From positions 19,063,079 to 19,127,078 of the forward strand of contig OX421495.1 in NCBI GenBank assembly GCA_949126835.1: a stretch of DNA of 64,000 bases, read 5' to 3'. Position 1 is the stretch's first letter, and each line of letters opens with the position of its first letter. The notes under the pieces are model-generated. The model did no database searches and was not told the DNA's origin. It was given only the letters and a program-made list of their open reading frames with translations. The position numbers were made by a program, and so were the translations under genes. Source of the DNA: Anisus vortex. Its lineage: Eukaryota > Mollusca > Gastropoda > Planorbidae. This document shows, piece by piece, positions 45,634 through 58,063 of the stretch.

Positions 45634-48600
45634 CTAAAAAAAAAAAAGAAATAATGAAATAATGATTACTTTTGAAAATAGGCATGTTTAAGCAGCAGAT
45701 TAAAGGAGTAGAATATTTTTATTTTGTGCAGTACACTTTTTAAAAGCCTTTTTAATACAATTCAAATTTTTTAAGAGAAACAATTATTCATTATCTTTAT
45801 TACATTATTAATTTCACATATTGATATCCAACATCTAACCTTGCTACAAAGCAACAAAACCAATTCTTATACTTAAATACTTTTCAACAATTTTAATTGG
45901 TTACAAAGGGGTTAATTTTATTTTGTAAATCTCACTAGAAATATGTGGGGCTTATTTTATTAAAGACAATTTTATTATTAGCTTATCAACACATTGTTTT
46001 GTGTGGGTTCTTAAAATGGGGAATAACTACAACCAAAAATCTCAAACTTGTCAAAAACTTAAAAATGAAGTGTAAAAAAAAACTCAACTGAAAAAACTAT
46101 TGAGCAAATTTGTATAAAACCATTACTGAATATTGAACATTTTTTTTTATCTCACTTAACACTTCCTAATCATCTGAACTCTTATTAAGCTTATCTTGAC
46201 AATGCAATTCACATAAATTCAAGCAAGTTACCTTAGGAAGCAAAAGTAAAGCATACATTTTTAAAGTCTTTTTTTTCTATTTATCACTATATATGAACTA
46301 TACAAATAAAATCATGTAAAAAAGGAAAGGAAATCAATATAAAAGATGGATGGAAATTTTAAAGATTTTCCAAACTACATTTTTGATAATTAAAAAAAAG
46401 GTCAGTTGGAATTACATTTGTAATTTTTTTTTAAATTATATTGTCAACCACAGTGAATACAAAAGTAGAGAATACTCATAGGGCCAGTTAGTTTAGTATT
46501 CACCAGTTTTCATGGCCATTGCATACTGGAGGATTTTGAGTCCAACATACACATTTACTATTCACAATACCAGGTACCCATCAGAGCTAGGTATAGATTC
46601 AGGGTCACCCTCCAGACTTGGAGTATAAACCTAGCCTCCACAAGCACTCAAAGCCGGTAACTTGCTTCACCAGTCAATTTGCACCCTACCACAGTAAATG
46701 CAATGATACTATTTATTTAATATTTGACAATAGTTGTACATCACCTATACTATAGACAAGTATCATCACAATGCATGCTGATTCTGGATAGTGCTTATGA
46801 ATGTTCAATTGTTTATTTAAAACTGTTGAAACTCTCTGACCAAAGAGAGTAAATAGTATTGCTTTTTTTACACATTGGTTCGGGGTAGATAGCTTGCTAG
46901 ATTTAGTTTTTCTTTTTGCTAATATTTTGAACAAATAGATAACATTTTGCAAATATTAAGGCTAGCATTGTGACTGAAATGTTAATGTTGAACTAGTCCT
47001 AAAGGAACAATGAATAATAAGGAATAATGGCACTGAAAGAGATGTAGATGCACCAATTCATCAATTTTAGCTTTATTCATTTGTCTTCTAAATTTGGTGG
47101 TTATTTTTGTATCTTAAATAATAATGTGTTGTGTGACTTTTATTAGATATGTGGATTTTTTGTCTAACAACTGCCGAGGGCTAAAATTTAAAACAAAATG
47201 AAATAGTTGTGCCATGTGCTGACACTCCTAATAAAGCCACTCCAAACAAAAAATAGAAATAAATCACTCACTATGTCATCAATTTTTAAAATGCTGCGCA
47301 CAGTTTCCGCTGCTAAATTGATAGCACTCACTGTAACTAAAATAGGTTGAACCACACTTTCTTCTAGGATATTAGTGATTGCTCCCTGTTTAGACAAAAA
47401 AATAGTGTAAATAACCAAAAGATACATACAATTAGAACTAGATGTTACATTAGATATAAAACTAGGACTATAGTATACCTTTCTGACATTAATGCCTGCT
47501 GTCTTTTCTCCTCTGGCATGCCTTGTTCTCAGTTCTGTCACAGTAGCGATAGGATTTAAACCAGCATTTTCTGCCAAGGTGAATGGAATAACTTCTAGGG
47601 CCTCAGCAAATGCACGGAAACAATATTGTTCAATGCCAGTTAAAGTGTTTGAATACTCCAGGAGTTTCAGAGACAGCTCAATTTCTGGAGCTCCACCACC
47701 AGCTATTAGCGCTCTGAAAGAAAAGAATGTAAAACTAATATAAAAATAATGTTGCTTTTTACTTTTTCTTCCTTTAAAAATAAACTTTACAATAGACACT
47801 TTAATACTTCACAATAAATAGAATGCCTGATGAAAATTGAATTGAGTGATAATAGTTACCTTTTTTTCACAAGACACCTTATGACACACAAAGCATCATG
47901 TAATGATCTATCAGCCTCTTCCAAAACTAACTTGTTGGAGCCACGAATCAAAACTGTCACCGTTTGCCCAGGATTAGCAATACCTGTAATCTGCATCAAA
48001 TAGTTACAGATAAGCCAATAAAATTTTTTACAATAAATTATAATATTGAAATGACTAAGTCAGTTTTTATCAGTGTTTCAAATTTCCTCAAAGTATTTTA
48101 GGAACAGGTCTGTGAAAATTTTCATCTCTTGAAAACAAAAATGTTTATGAATTCAAAGAAAGTAAATGTATAAAAACTAACCTTTACAATCTTGCCACTA
48201 CCAGCTTGAACTTCTTCAACAAGTTCTGCAGAACCCAAATATTCTGGCAAAAAGTGGTCCACACTAGCTATTGGGCGACAGCCAAGTGTCTAAAATAAAA
48301 AAAACACATTTGATTGATTAAAACGTTAAAAGATATATTTTGGAATACACACCATTTACTTGGGTACCTTAAATTTTTCTAAAGAAAATTTTTATTGGCT
48401 GGCAAGAGTATTTTGAGACTGCCGACCAGATTTTGTCGTGCCGTGGATTTGTATAAGAATTACCGGGCGACGAAAACCAAAAGCTAGGGAAACCCTGACC
48501 TAGAAAAAAATATAGAATCACGCATGCACAATACTTTGGTATTTTCCGGTTGCTGGTTTTTTTTTTTTTTTTTCGCCTTTAAGTTTCATGAAAGAAAAAA

Positions 48601-51600
48601 GTTGATAATTTAGTTTGTTACGACTAAAAAAGTCTGATTTTGGTGCAAAGAGATACACTCGAAATTATGAATTTAGCTGGCGGTCAAATTTCAAAAATTT
48701 TAATTGGCCGGTCATACCCGATTTTGCCGTAAATAAAGCGTACAAATACGGACAGGTACCCAGGTATGTACAACATGAACATACACAATACAAGATCTGA
48801 TAATTTAACATCTAATTTAATATGCTCTTAAAAAACTTTTAAATTTTTTGTGATATGAGATTTAGCCAACTTTACAAAGAACTTATCCCTAAATAGTACC
48901 CTTTATTTTCAGACACACCTATACCTATGAGGTTTATATTATTTTATTACAAGTTGAATCCCACCACAAAGCCATTTAGTAAGAAGAACTATATCAACCA
49001 ATTAATAAATGTAGCCACCCTCTTCAGGATTGAAATATTGTTAATAAGAACCTTTTATTATAACACTATTACAATTTCTGTCTTTATTCAGACTTGAAAA
49101 CATACCTTACAGACAAATTCAACATCTTCCCTTTCAACATCCTTAACGACTAAAATTTTCATCTTTGCAAGAAAATGAAGGGCTAAATCTGAAACAGCAT
49201 CTCTGTAGAAGAAAAAATTATCTAGGAAATAAACATACATTTATAAAACAAAACACATAAATAACAATGAACAAGTCTTAAATATTATGCATGTATGGTG
49301 AACCTAAAGCTGAAACATGTACAAACATTTCCGATCCCATTTGCTAACAAAACATGCCTGTTTGCTTTGTTACTGGTTATGCTGCGAGTAGGAAAAGATG
49401 TAGGGAATAAAATTTTATTTCATTTCCAACAGATGTTGCCAAAAGAAAATGATGGATTGTGAATGTCAGACGTGAAGAATCACCCTTTTATAATCCCAAA
49501 CTTATTGCTTGATGCAAAAAAAGTTCATTTTTTGTATGTACAGATTGTGCTTTTTAAAATAACCAAGAAACACCACCCTTGACTACTTTCTTTTATAAAT
49601 AAGCTAAATTTAACCCAGACTAACACTTTGAGAATTAATTATCACATACTCAAATTTTGATGTTAAAAACGGATTTCTCATAACTAATCTTCTAGCCTTT
49701 GTATATTTATAAAAGCCCTAACTGGCAGTCGAAGTTGAAATAAATTGTCAAACAAACAAAAAGCATGTTTTTTGTTGCCGGAAATTGGTGAACATGTTTA
49801 ACCATGACCAATTGAAAAGGTTTGACCTCATAAAGACTTGTCCATTCTTTCAATGTAATGCTTTTTTAATAAAAATCTGTGTAAAACAGAAAAATTTCAT
49901 ATCAAAATACCTTAAAATAGATTTTTGGATGAGCAGAACATTACAGCCAGCTTTCTTAACTTTCTTTACTATTTCTAGAATGTATGCTCTCTCTTCTCTA
50001 AGAACTCTGTCCATCTGAGTATAATCAGACACAATAACTTGATTGTCCATCTGTTGTTAAAAATAAATAAAAATGAGTCAACCTCAACATACTTCATAAC
50101 TATTATAAATGAGTCAACCTCAACATACTTCATAACTATTATATTATATCTCCCCTTCTATAGTTTTCATTATCTTGATTTCTTCCTGTTTGTTCCTTAC
50201 TACCTCTCTCCATCCTGTCTCTTTGTCTTCTGTTTCTTTTCTTTTATGTTTAATTTTAAATGCTTAAATCTAACACACAAAAAACTTGTTTAAAAATGCC
50301 TATTTTGACATGTTCTTTAACCAACTACAGAAAATGTACATTTAATCTTATCACTTATAAAATTATAAAGAAACTCTGGTCCGAACTTTAAACTGCTTTT
50401 TCTTACAGATAATTAATATCGGACATAAGCCTTTCATTTGGGTATATATAATGTAGTGTAGATTAGAAAAAAATTTAAATAAAAATGCATTTTAAACCTA
50501 ACTATAAATAATTATCTGAATGTAAACAAATAAAATAATAACTCCATCAGAAAACAAGTCCTCATATAAATTTCAGAACAGGTCTGTGATAATTTTCATC
50601 CCATGGAGAATATAGCGCTATTCATACCAGTAGGGGCCTATTCAACATAAGATTCAAAACTTATTTTGGTTTGTTGAAATCTGATTTTAAACTTATTTTG
50701 GGTCTTACAGATAATTGTTAATATCGGACATAAACTTTTCACTTGTGTACATATAATGTATAAATTAGAAAAAATAAAGTAACTTACATCGGTTTTTGGC
50801 GGGGAAATACAAAATTGAATAAGACCTATTTTTGCTTTTTCAATCTTGGTTGGACCACCTGCAGTTAATGTCTTACTGCTGAAAACTAATCCCTCAATCA
50901 GCTCTGTATCTTCAACAGTGCCCCTGAAAAACAGAATATAATATTTTTTTCATAAGAAAGTGTCTTAGAATTTTTTCTAAGCTGAAACCTTTAGCTCTTG
51001 ACCAAAAAACAAACACCAAATTAAGAATTACTAACCCTAATTTCTTAACAATTTTGATATCTTTCAGATCAACATTTTTTGCTGTGGTTGGATCAATAAC
51101 TTTCATAACTGCATCCACGGCTATAGGGGATAAAATTGAAGAATACTGGGAAACCACCTAAAAATGTAAAGAACATTACACATATAGCTTTTGCAAACAA
51201 TCCACACACATATATTTAAAAGATTGGTATTTAATTTTTTTTTGGTGGTACCTTGGAGTTTAAAGATGTGGAAGCACTTTTCAACAAAGACTCTCTGTCT
51301 GAAAGATCCAGTGGTGTAACCATTGATTCAAGGATTTCAGTAGATTTAACAGCAGCCCGTTGAAAAGCCTCAGATATCACAGTTGGATGAATGCCTAAAA
51401 TGTAACCGTTGCTATCAACATTTTATAATTAAAAGAAGATATAAGATAGAAAAAAAAAAGAATTCAGATTGATTTAAGTGGGGAAAATGTTTAGTTTATT
51501 AAAATAGAAGTGTAAGCACCCACAAATCCCAGCTTGCTACCTCTTATCACCTTGACAAGATCTAAACAAACTGGGTGAAGCAATGCTTTTAATTTTAATG

Positions 51601-54600
51601 TATGACAGTCTAAAAACAACATGTTAATCTTCAAACATGTCTGTGGAATGCCTGTCAAATACAATACAAGTAATATATTGACCTAAAAACTAAAATATTT
51701 TTTTTCTCTACACTGAAAAAAAAAAAAGTTTCTATAGATGTTTGTAACAAAAGTGTCTTACCTCTAGCTAACAAATTAGCACTAGCATCTAGAAAACTTC
51801 CAGCCAAAACAACAACAGATGTTGTTCCATCTCCAGCTTCAATGTCTTGAGCTTTGGAGAGCTCAACAAGCTTGAGAGGAAAACAAGTTAATTCAATTTT
51901 TTTTTTCCATTTTTGAATATACATTTTTGTTTACTTAACAAAGTAGTGTAAGCACCCACAAATCCCAGCTTGCTACCTCTTATCACCTTGACAAGATCTA
52001 AACAAACTTGGTGAAGCAATGCTTTTAATTTTAATGTATGACAGTCTAAAAACAACATGTTAATCTTCAAACATGTCTGTGGAATGCCTGTCAACAATAT
52101 ATATATATGTAAAATTTTTACTACAATACAAATAATATGTGTACACACCATTTTGGCAGCTGGATGAAGGACTTGCATTTGCTTAAGAATAGTTGCCCCA
52201 TCATTTGTAATAGTAACGTCTCCATTGGCAGCCTGGATCTTTAGTCAGAAAAAAATGGCTTGTCAATTTAACCAATTCCTCAAATATAAAATGGTTAACA
52301 TTGAAATACTTGGTACTAGATTCTCTAAAAATAATGACAAAATTACCATTTTATCCATGCCCCTAGGGCCCAAACTTGTTCGAATGGCATCTGCTACAGC
52401 TGCAAATTGTAAATGAAAATGCATTTTAAACCTAACCTAACTATAAATAATTATCTGAATGTAAACAAAAAAATAAAACTCCATCAGAAAACAAGTCCTC
52501 ATATAAATTTCAGAACAGGTCTGTGATAATTTTCATCCCATGGAGAACATAGTGCTATTCATACCAGTATTCAAAATTGGATGTTAATTTTTTTTTTAAA
52601 CCTATTTTCATTTGTGGAAATTTGATTTTAAACTGATTTTTGGGTCCTCTCAGTGGTTAACTCAATGCCAGGATTTGCAAAATAAAATACAATTCTTAAG
52701 CTAATTATACATAGTAGGTAGGACTTCCATTTAAATGTGGATTAAAGTCAACAAAAATGTATGGAAACAATTAACATTTTCTTTTTCTGTTCCATTTATT
52801 GGTTTATACCTAGCCTACCTATGGGTGGAAAATAATGCAATTGTTTGTTGGCCAAGTGACCAACAGATAGAAAACGTTGCGGCTTCCATGCCTTGATAAC
52901 CCAAATCACTAAATTGTGTTCCTTCATTAATGTGTCAATAGGAATGACTGACACATAACTTTAAAAACATAATATAGATCAGTGGAGGTTTAATGTGGCA
53001 CAAATTAAGAGGAATATTTATTAATATGAATAAAATCTCAAACAGGTCTTTGGTGTCTGCAAAAAATTCTGATTTTGCATCTCAAGCTTGTAAAAGGGAT
53101 TCGTAGGCCACAAAAGGTTGCACCAATGTCTCTTGTTCATTGTAACTTTACAGTTTAATGTTTGTTCTGCATTTACATTGCAAGCGATAGTCGACTTGAA
53201 AAACAAAAGCATACCTGGGTACCTTTAATTTTTCTTAAGAGTATTTTTATTGGCTGGCAAGAGTATTTTGAGACTGTTGACCAGATTGTCGTGTCGCGGA
53301 TTATAATAACTTCTGCTTAATTTAGGCACAAAATTATGACATAAAAATATTAACTACTATTACACTTATTACACATAAAGATATTATTTGTAACTGATAT
53401 AAAACTAATGAGATAAAGCAGATTTAGATTATGATACTCCTATTTTTTTAACTTAATATAATTATAATTGTGCAGATGTTTTTTTTTACTCTTTTTATTT
53501 TAGTCAGTGTTTTAATTTTAGGCTTAGGCCAATGAACAATAAATTCCATGAAATAGTTTATCGTAACTCTCAGGACTGAGATGCCCTAATTAATTTAAGG
53601 GGGAACTTGTTTTAAAAAAAAACTCTGTTATGTGCCTTAGCCTTAACTTACAATCATTTATAACGGACTTACAGTAACAGCAAAATAAAAACTTCCCATC
53701 TTAGATATTTTAATGTTCAGTATATATAGGCCTATATAGTTCAGTGATATGAATTTACATTAGTCGACTTTTCATTTTTTTTAAAACTTCTAACATTTTC
53801 GATATTGTCGTTTTTGTCGGGAAAAATAAAAAAAAGATTGCATATCGGCAATTATTTTTTTTTACAAATGGTAAATAGCCTACGGTCGTCGAATTCGGAC
53901 ATTTGCAGGGCAAAGAATTAAAGGGTTACAGAAAGCTTTTTCAGTGAAAACTTTTCTTTTCTTAGGAAGTAAACTTATATAATATAGAAATATAGAATGA
54001 TCCCTATCTTTATTTGATGTAATAATCAATCTGAATTCTAATGACATTGGTATATAGGCCTAGTCATAAAAACTATTATGTCTTACATACAAAATACATG
54101 AACACTTTTATTAGATCATTACTATAACCAAAAATTAAGATTTGTAAGAAATTAAATCTCCATCAGAATACATTTCCTCATGTTATATTCAGTACAGGTC
54201 TGTGAAAATTTTCATCCCCTGGAGATTTATATAAGCATATGCTATGATTTATCTACCTAACCTTTTATTCTCTTTCAAATATTACAAAAAGCTTGGAGGC
54301 CTAACCCTAAAATAATAGTAATCTGTTAATATAATATTGTGCTTTAAAAAGACATTATAACCAGGATTAAAAAAACATTTTCGGCATTTAATAACTGGAT
54401 TGTTTGAATTCAATTAAATTCTTTACAAATTTTAAAACTATCATAAAACTGAAGGTAAAAGATGACCATCCAACATAGATGTAGGTCTAACAGATAATTC
54501 CTTTCATAACCGGTTATATCTCATTCAAAATTATCAAGTTTACAATTATCCAGACCTGCCAAGTTGAAAACTTAAAATTAGTAGTGAGCCACCTCAAAAT

Positions 54601-56929
54601 TCGTATTTTGACCCCCAAATTTGTAATTAGTAGTCAATTAAGTAGTAATATTTGTAAGCATTTTTACACGACATTTTACACAGTGTATTTATTTCACTCA
54701 TGAGTCATACTCATATCCATTTCAAAGAAGCCTAAGAAGCTTCATAAAGTATACACTATTTAATATAACAGAATAGGCTCATAGGGGCCTACTATTTTAA
54801 TTCAATTGTAAATTAAATGAGTTACTAGAACTTTGGAATTAGACTCAATTTTGATTAATTTTTAATTAGAGACTATGCCAGCCAAGAAACTGAAAGAAAC
54901 TCTTAGCCGGGCTTGGGCACTTGGCTTATCAGCCTAGCCTTGGCCTTAGTCATTGTATAGTCCATTCCATTAGTCATTAGTAGGCATTAGCATGATTAGC
55001 GCATTAGGCTTCATTGCTTCAATAGTCCTACTCTCTTGCCTGGCCCTTGGAGCGAAAGATGATGCTATTAAATTTATTCATTTGTTGATAGAAACGATAC
55101 AGTATCCCAGAATAATCCCAGTTTTAACGCATGTGAACTTTTTTTTTATATAGATCAGTGAGGGACACAAATATTTATTAAATGGAACTTCCGGCCGGAA
55201 ATCGTAATTTTAACTCCGAGAGCGTTGGCATGTGTCCCATTCGCATTTTTATTTAAGAAATTTGTATTTTTCTTAGAAAATCAGAAAAAAATTGTAGTTT
55301 TGTGCTTTTTAGCCAAAATCAGAGTAAATTCGTAGTTTTTTGGTCCATTTCGTAATTTTGTAGTCGGACCTTGTTTTCCGTATAAACTACGAAAAATTCG
55401 TAGTACTTGGCAGGTCTGAATTATCCTATGTCACAAGTCATAAATAATATTTTTCTAAGACTAAATATCATTTGCAAGACATTTAATGACTTGATTTGTG
55501 CCAATTGGGCATGAATATTTAAAAATCATTCCTACTAAAGAAAAAAACTCATGGCCTAACGCAGGTAAAAGATGACCTTTTTTTTTTTTTCAAAAAAATA
55601 CTAAAACAACTAAAAATGAGACAGATATTATAATTCATCATAAATTTAATGGCAATTCTTTACCTGCGTTAGCCCACGAGCTTTGGGGTGTTATAGGAAC
55701 GATTTTCAAATATCCATGGAAAATTAATACGAATCCAGTCATTAAATGTCTAGCAAACGATATTTAGGCTTAGAAAAAAAGAAAAACAATATTTTTAAAC
55801 GCGATTTTTCAGTTTTTCACTATTAATTTAACATAAATACATAAACAACGCAATTTTGGCTTGTGACTTCACAGGAGAAGAGTTACCATCCCTAACCTAT
55901 ATAAACTAACCGATAGGGGCCTACTAACCATGCGCTATTAAAATGAATGAAATTTTAATAGCGCATGGTTAGTATCAGTTAGTTTATAAAGGTTAGGGAT
56001 GGAAACACCTTGACGACCATGGTCGAAATGGTGATGTTTTAAGTTTTATGCTATATTAATAGTAATTAATCGCGATTAAAAATATTTTTTTCTCTAAGTC
56101 TAAATTTCTAAATATCGTTTGCGAGACATTTAATGACTTGATTTGTGCTAATTTGGCATGGATCTTTAAAAATCTTTCACAGGTCACAGAGAACCAAAAA
56201 ACTTGTGGGCTAACGCAAGTAAAGTATTACCAATTGAATAGACTGGTCAAATTCTCAACTCATAACTTGATTCACTTGAAAATTATTTTACAAGACTTTT
56301 AATTTACAGTTACAGATATTTAGGCATTGGATTAGCAATGACATTGGTCATGATTGGTAGCCTATACCCTGACATTGACGTGCATTGTGTAAAATTAAAA
56401 TTATTTACAATTTCTAGTCTAAGACAGTCTAGCCTAAATATAATATTGATTATATTGTAGCTTAGACTAGTATTATTGAAGTGTGGAAGTCATTTTTCTG
56501 ATAGCCTTACCATTAACCTTATCATGCTTACTTAAGGCAAGCCTGCCTACTTTAAAAAATAATAATTTAGGCCTACACCACGGTTTCAGACGACAAGTTT
56601 TATGATTTTATAATATAATAATATAAAATGTATTTTAACCCGATAACTTTATTATTTTACCTACATAAAATAAATAGGATATACCATAAGTAGTACTAAA
56701 CGAGCACACAAGGATCTACTGTTCTCGTTAAAATACGTAAACAGGTATTTTATTGTTATTCATATTTTATAATAATAAAATAATACTGCAATGATTACAA
56801 CAAACAAAAAGAAAAACCTTTGCCGGCTGTGATATTGCTGTATCGTATTTGAGCAGGTTTATCTTTATCTTTGTACTCTGACCGGCTTACAGTATCACCT
56901 CCACCACCAAAAGCTCCAACTTGGGGCAT
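45613..56929 (-). CDS. CCT4: T-complex protein 1 subunit delta (CCT4), complete, 14 coding exons
   Basis: CCT4 is one of eight subunits of the cytosolic group II chaperonin TRiC/CCT, which folds actin, tubulin and other proteins with ATP. Exons in transcript order: 56929-56818, 52399-52347, 52238-52149, 51870-51762, 51394-51252, 51157-51036, 50923-50788, 50050-49911, 49202-49106, 48289-48182, 47990-47860, 47713-47479, 47385-47272, 45633-45613. All are GT-AG and phases agree; the product is 536 residues (human 539). Seen: [38 protein letters not shown] (67-73), GDGTTS (98-103, ATP site), [26 protein letters not shown] (419-424, nucleotide pocket), [12 protein letters not shown] and VRSILKIDD near the C-terminus. 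The start ATG has AAG before it (A at -3). The delta assignment rests on full-length likeness, especially the [17 protein letters not shown] segment. Confidence 0.97.
45634..47271. other. CCT4 intron 13, with a degenerate SINE family 1 copy
   Basis: Long intron before the terminal mini-exon. At about 46490-46690 the minus strand retains the SINE family 1 order: B-box remnant, AGCCTAGGTTTATA-like junction, CTGGAGGGTGACCCTGA, and GGCCATGAAAACTGGTGAAT. No other feature. Confidence 0.6.
48357..48770. mobile_element. Small inverted-repeat element in CCT4 intron 9
   Basis: Left TACTTGGGTACCT and right reverse complement TACCTGGGTACCTG are inverted. The left part (TTTTTATTGGCTGGCAAGAG, then TATTTTGAGACTG) recurs as a truncated copy at 53213-53306 in intron 1. 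Likely a MITE; no clear target duplication. Confidence 0.6.
50071..50142. repeat. 36-bp tandem duplication just upstream of CCT4 exon 8
   Basis: AAATGAGTCAACCTCAACAT followed by ACTTCATAACTATTAT occurs twice in direct succession, beginning 21 bp from the exon 8 boundary, inside the acceptor side of intron 7. Confidence 0.85.
50404..50777. repeat. Duplicated repeat block in CCT4 intron 7
   Basis: TTACAGATAATTAATATCGG at 50404 and TTACAGATAATTGTTAATAT at 50706 head two related segments. Between them, 50481-50705 is near-identical to 52416-52648 in intron 1 (GCATTTTAAACCTAAC, CTCCATCAGAAAACAAGTCC, GAACAGGTCTGTGATAATTT). Related shorter pieces occur at 48090-48135 and 54162-54230. A dispersed repeat family of unknown class. 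Confidence 0.75.
51510..51658 (-). repeat. 149-bp duplicated segment, copy 1, in CCT4 intron 4
   Basis: Differs from 51946-52094 at one position (G/T in AAACTGGGTG/AAACTTGGTG). On the minus strand it holds an open 111-nt interval 51651-51541 bounded by ACAG and GT whose phase fits between exons 4 and 5. No known domain. See findings. Confidence 0.8.
51946..52094 (-). repeat. 149-bp duplicated segment, copy 2, in CCT4 intron 3
   Basis: Same segment as 51510-51658, on the other side of exon 4 and in the same orientation. Here the flanking phase is 0, so an exon with this reading frame would not fit. It is followed by a (TA)n run at 52099-52110. Confidence 0.8.
52416..52648. repeat. Dispersed repeat beside the CCT4 exon 2 acceptor
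   Basis: Near-identical to 50481-50705. Its edge lies only about 16 bp from the intron 1 acceptor, so it probably contributes branch-point or pyrimidine sequence for exon 2. Confidence 0.75.
52649..54551. other. CCT4 intron 1, 3' part
   Basis: AT-rich. Holds a truncated copy of the 48357-48770 element (53213-53306) and a fragment of the CAGGTCTGTGAAAATTTTCAT repeat (54162-54230). No gene. Confidence 0.5.
54552..55418. mobile_element. hAT-like non-autonomous element with perfect 8-bp target duplication, CCT4 intron 1
   Basis: Left AGACCTGCCAAGT and right reverse complement CAGACCTGCCAAGT are inverted repeats. AATTATCC lies at 54544-54551 and 55419-55426. Subterminal AATTCGTA / TACGAATTT motifs recur. 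867 bp, no transposase. Confidence 0.88.
55437..56224. repeat. Foldback structure in CCT4 intron 1
   Basis: Arms 55659-55944 and 55952-56224 are imperfect inverted repeats with a 7-base loop (GAATGAA). The innermost 20 bp, TAACCATGCGCTATTAAAAT and its complement, are perfect. The outer ends read TTACCTGCGTTAGCCCACGAG-like on both sides. A third, shorter copy in the right-arm orientation lies at 55437-55577, so the order is plus, minus, plus. Confidence 0.85.
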
Positions 56930-57050
56930 CTTGAGCGTAAAATAGACAAGATGTTGTACGATGTAAAAATTATAGTTCGTGGATAGTCGAAGATGTTTCT
57001 AGAAATAAAACAACATGGCCGCGTCCATGGAGAATGTGAAATTAAAAATT
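56930..57050 (-). promoter_or_regulatory. Probable CCT4 5' UTR and promoter
   Basis: Directly upstream of the CCT4 start codon. Contains ACATGGCCGCG (57013-57023), resembling a YY1/ATGGC-type core promoter motif common in housekeeping genes. No TATA box. The transcription start is undetermined. Confidence 0.35.
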
Positions 57051-57572
57051 AGGATTTACCGGCTATTGTGGAAACAATATCTTATAAAAGTTAACTTTAA
57101 AAAAAAAAATACGCCTTTACATTTAAATAAAGTGTAAAACAATTCTATTTCAAAATTGCGTAAACTTCAATATGTAGGCTGATTAGGCCACAAAAAGACT
57201 TTTTTTTTTTACATGTAATGTGATTTTCGAAAGATTTTCCTATCGCTATCATATAGAACTATCAGGCAGTAGCCTAGCTCTAGAAAGACTAGACTAGATA
57301 GACTAGACTCTAGACTATGTCTAGACTAGGCCACCTATCATGCCCCCTAGAATATTTGAACTTGTTTAGAGCACTCTTGAATTGACCAACCTTTTCATAT
57401 TTCCCATGTTAATATTCATCTTTATGCTTTATGCTACCATTGCAGTGTGTATTTAAGCTTAGGCAAAAAAAAAATGTCATAGCCTTGCCTTAGCCTATAA
57501 CTTATACCGCTCACTGCAGGGGGCTCCCACACTGATGGGTCTTTGCTTTGAGCATTGCACATCCTACATGGG
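57051..57572. other. Intergenic, no gene seen
   Basis: Includes a cluster of CTAGACTAGA-type repeats at about 57277-57330. Nothing coding. Confidence 0.5.
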
Positions 57573-57728
57573 TAGCGTTGCCATCCGTCCCGATATATCG
57601 GGACCGTCACCGTTATGGACCTTCTTAATATCCGACAAGACCCAATTTTGCCCCGATTTTGCGAAATAGCCTACTGTTACAGCTTGGATCAGGTACTGAA
57701 GTAACGTACGCTATTTGTTAGCGCAACA
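57573..57728. repeat. Left-end fragment of the 61159-61956 element
   Basis: TTGCCATCCGTCCCGATATA, GACCGTCACCGTTATGGACC and CAGGTACTGAAGTAACG match the left end of the element at 61159. Truncated on the right. Confidence 0.75.
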
Positions 57729-57859
57729 TGTCAATCCAGCCTCAGTTAGTTTAAAGAAATCGACTGCTGCCAGTTACCATGGACTGTGGAATCAATCTTA
57801 CAGTGCCAGACTGTAACAAGCTGACTTGCATTGAGTTTTAGAAATACCGGTACGTAAAA

Positions 57860-58063
57860 GAGAAAAAAAAACTCTTTCTTCCCGAGTGGCATTCGGGCAT
57901 GGAATGGGTTGCCTGAACAAACCAGGAAAACCAGTAACTTGACATCATTTAAAACATTAAATAAAAATGCAAGACTAGACCCTGACCACTGATGAGCGTA
58001 GGACGCAATAATCTTCTCTATAGAAAGAGCGTCTGTAATGTATCAGATAAGATAAGAACGACT
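57860..58063 (+). pseudogene. LINE 3' end with characteristic tail
   Basis: The plus strand reads FFPSGIRAWNGLPEQTRKTS then NLTSFKTLNKNA and a stop: the C-terminal end of a CR1/Rex-like LINE (WN.LP....S...FK). The 3' UTR follows as GGACGCAATAATCTTCTCTA then TAGAAAGAGCGTCTGTAATG and a GATAAGATAAGA end. The same tail appears on SINE family 2 (30130-30308). Confidence 0.8.

Noticed and set aside
47188..47271. Read-through C-terminus of CCT4 after KIDDI
   Set aside because: A canonical GTGAGT donor lies here and the extension is unlike the family; the terminal mini-exon at 45613-45633 fits better.
51888..52178. 96-codon frame covering copy 2 of the 149-bp duplication
   Set aside because: Phase between exons 3 and 4 is 0, which does not fit this frame, so it was not called as a CCT4 exon.
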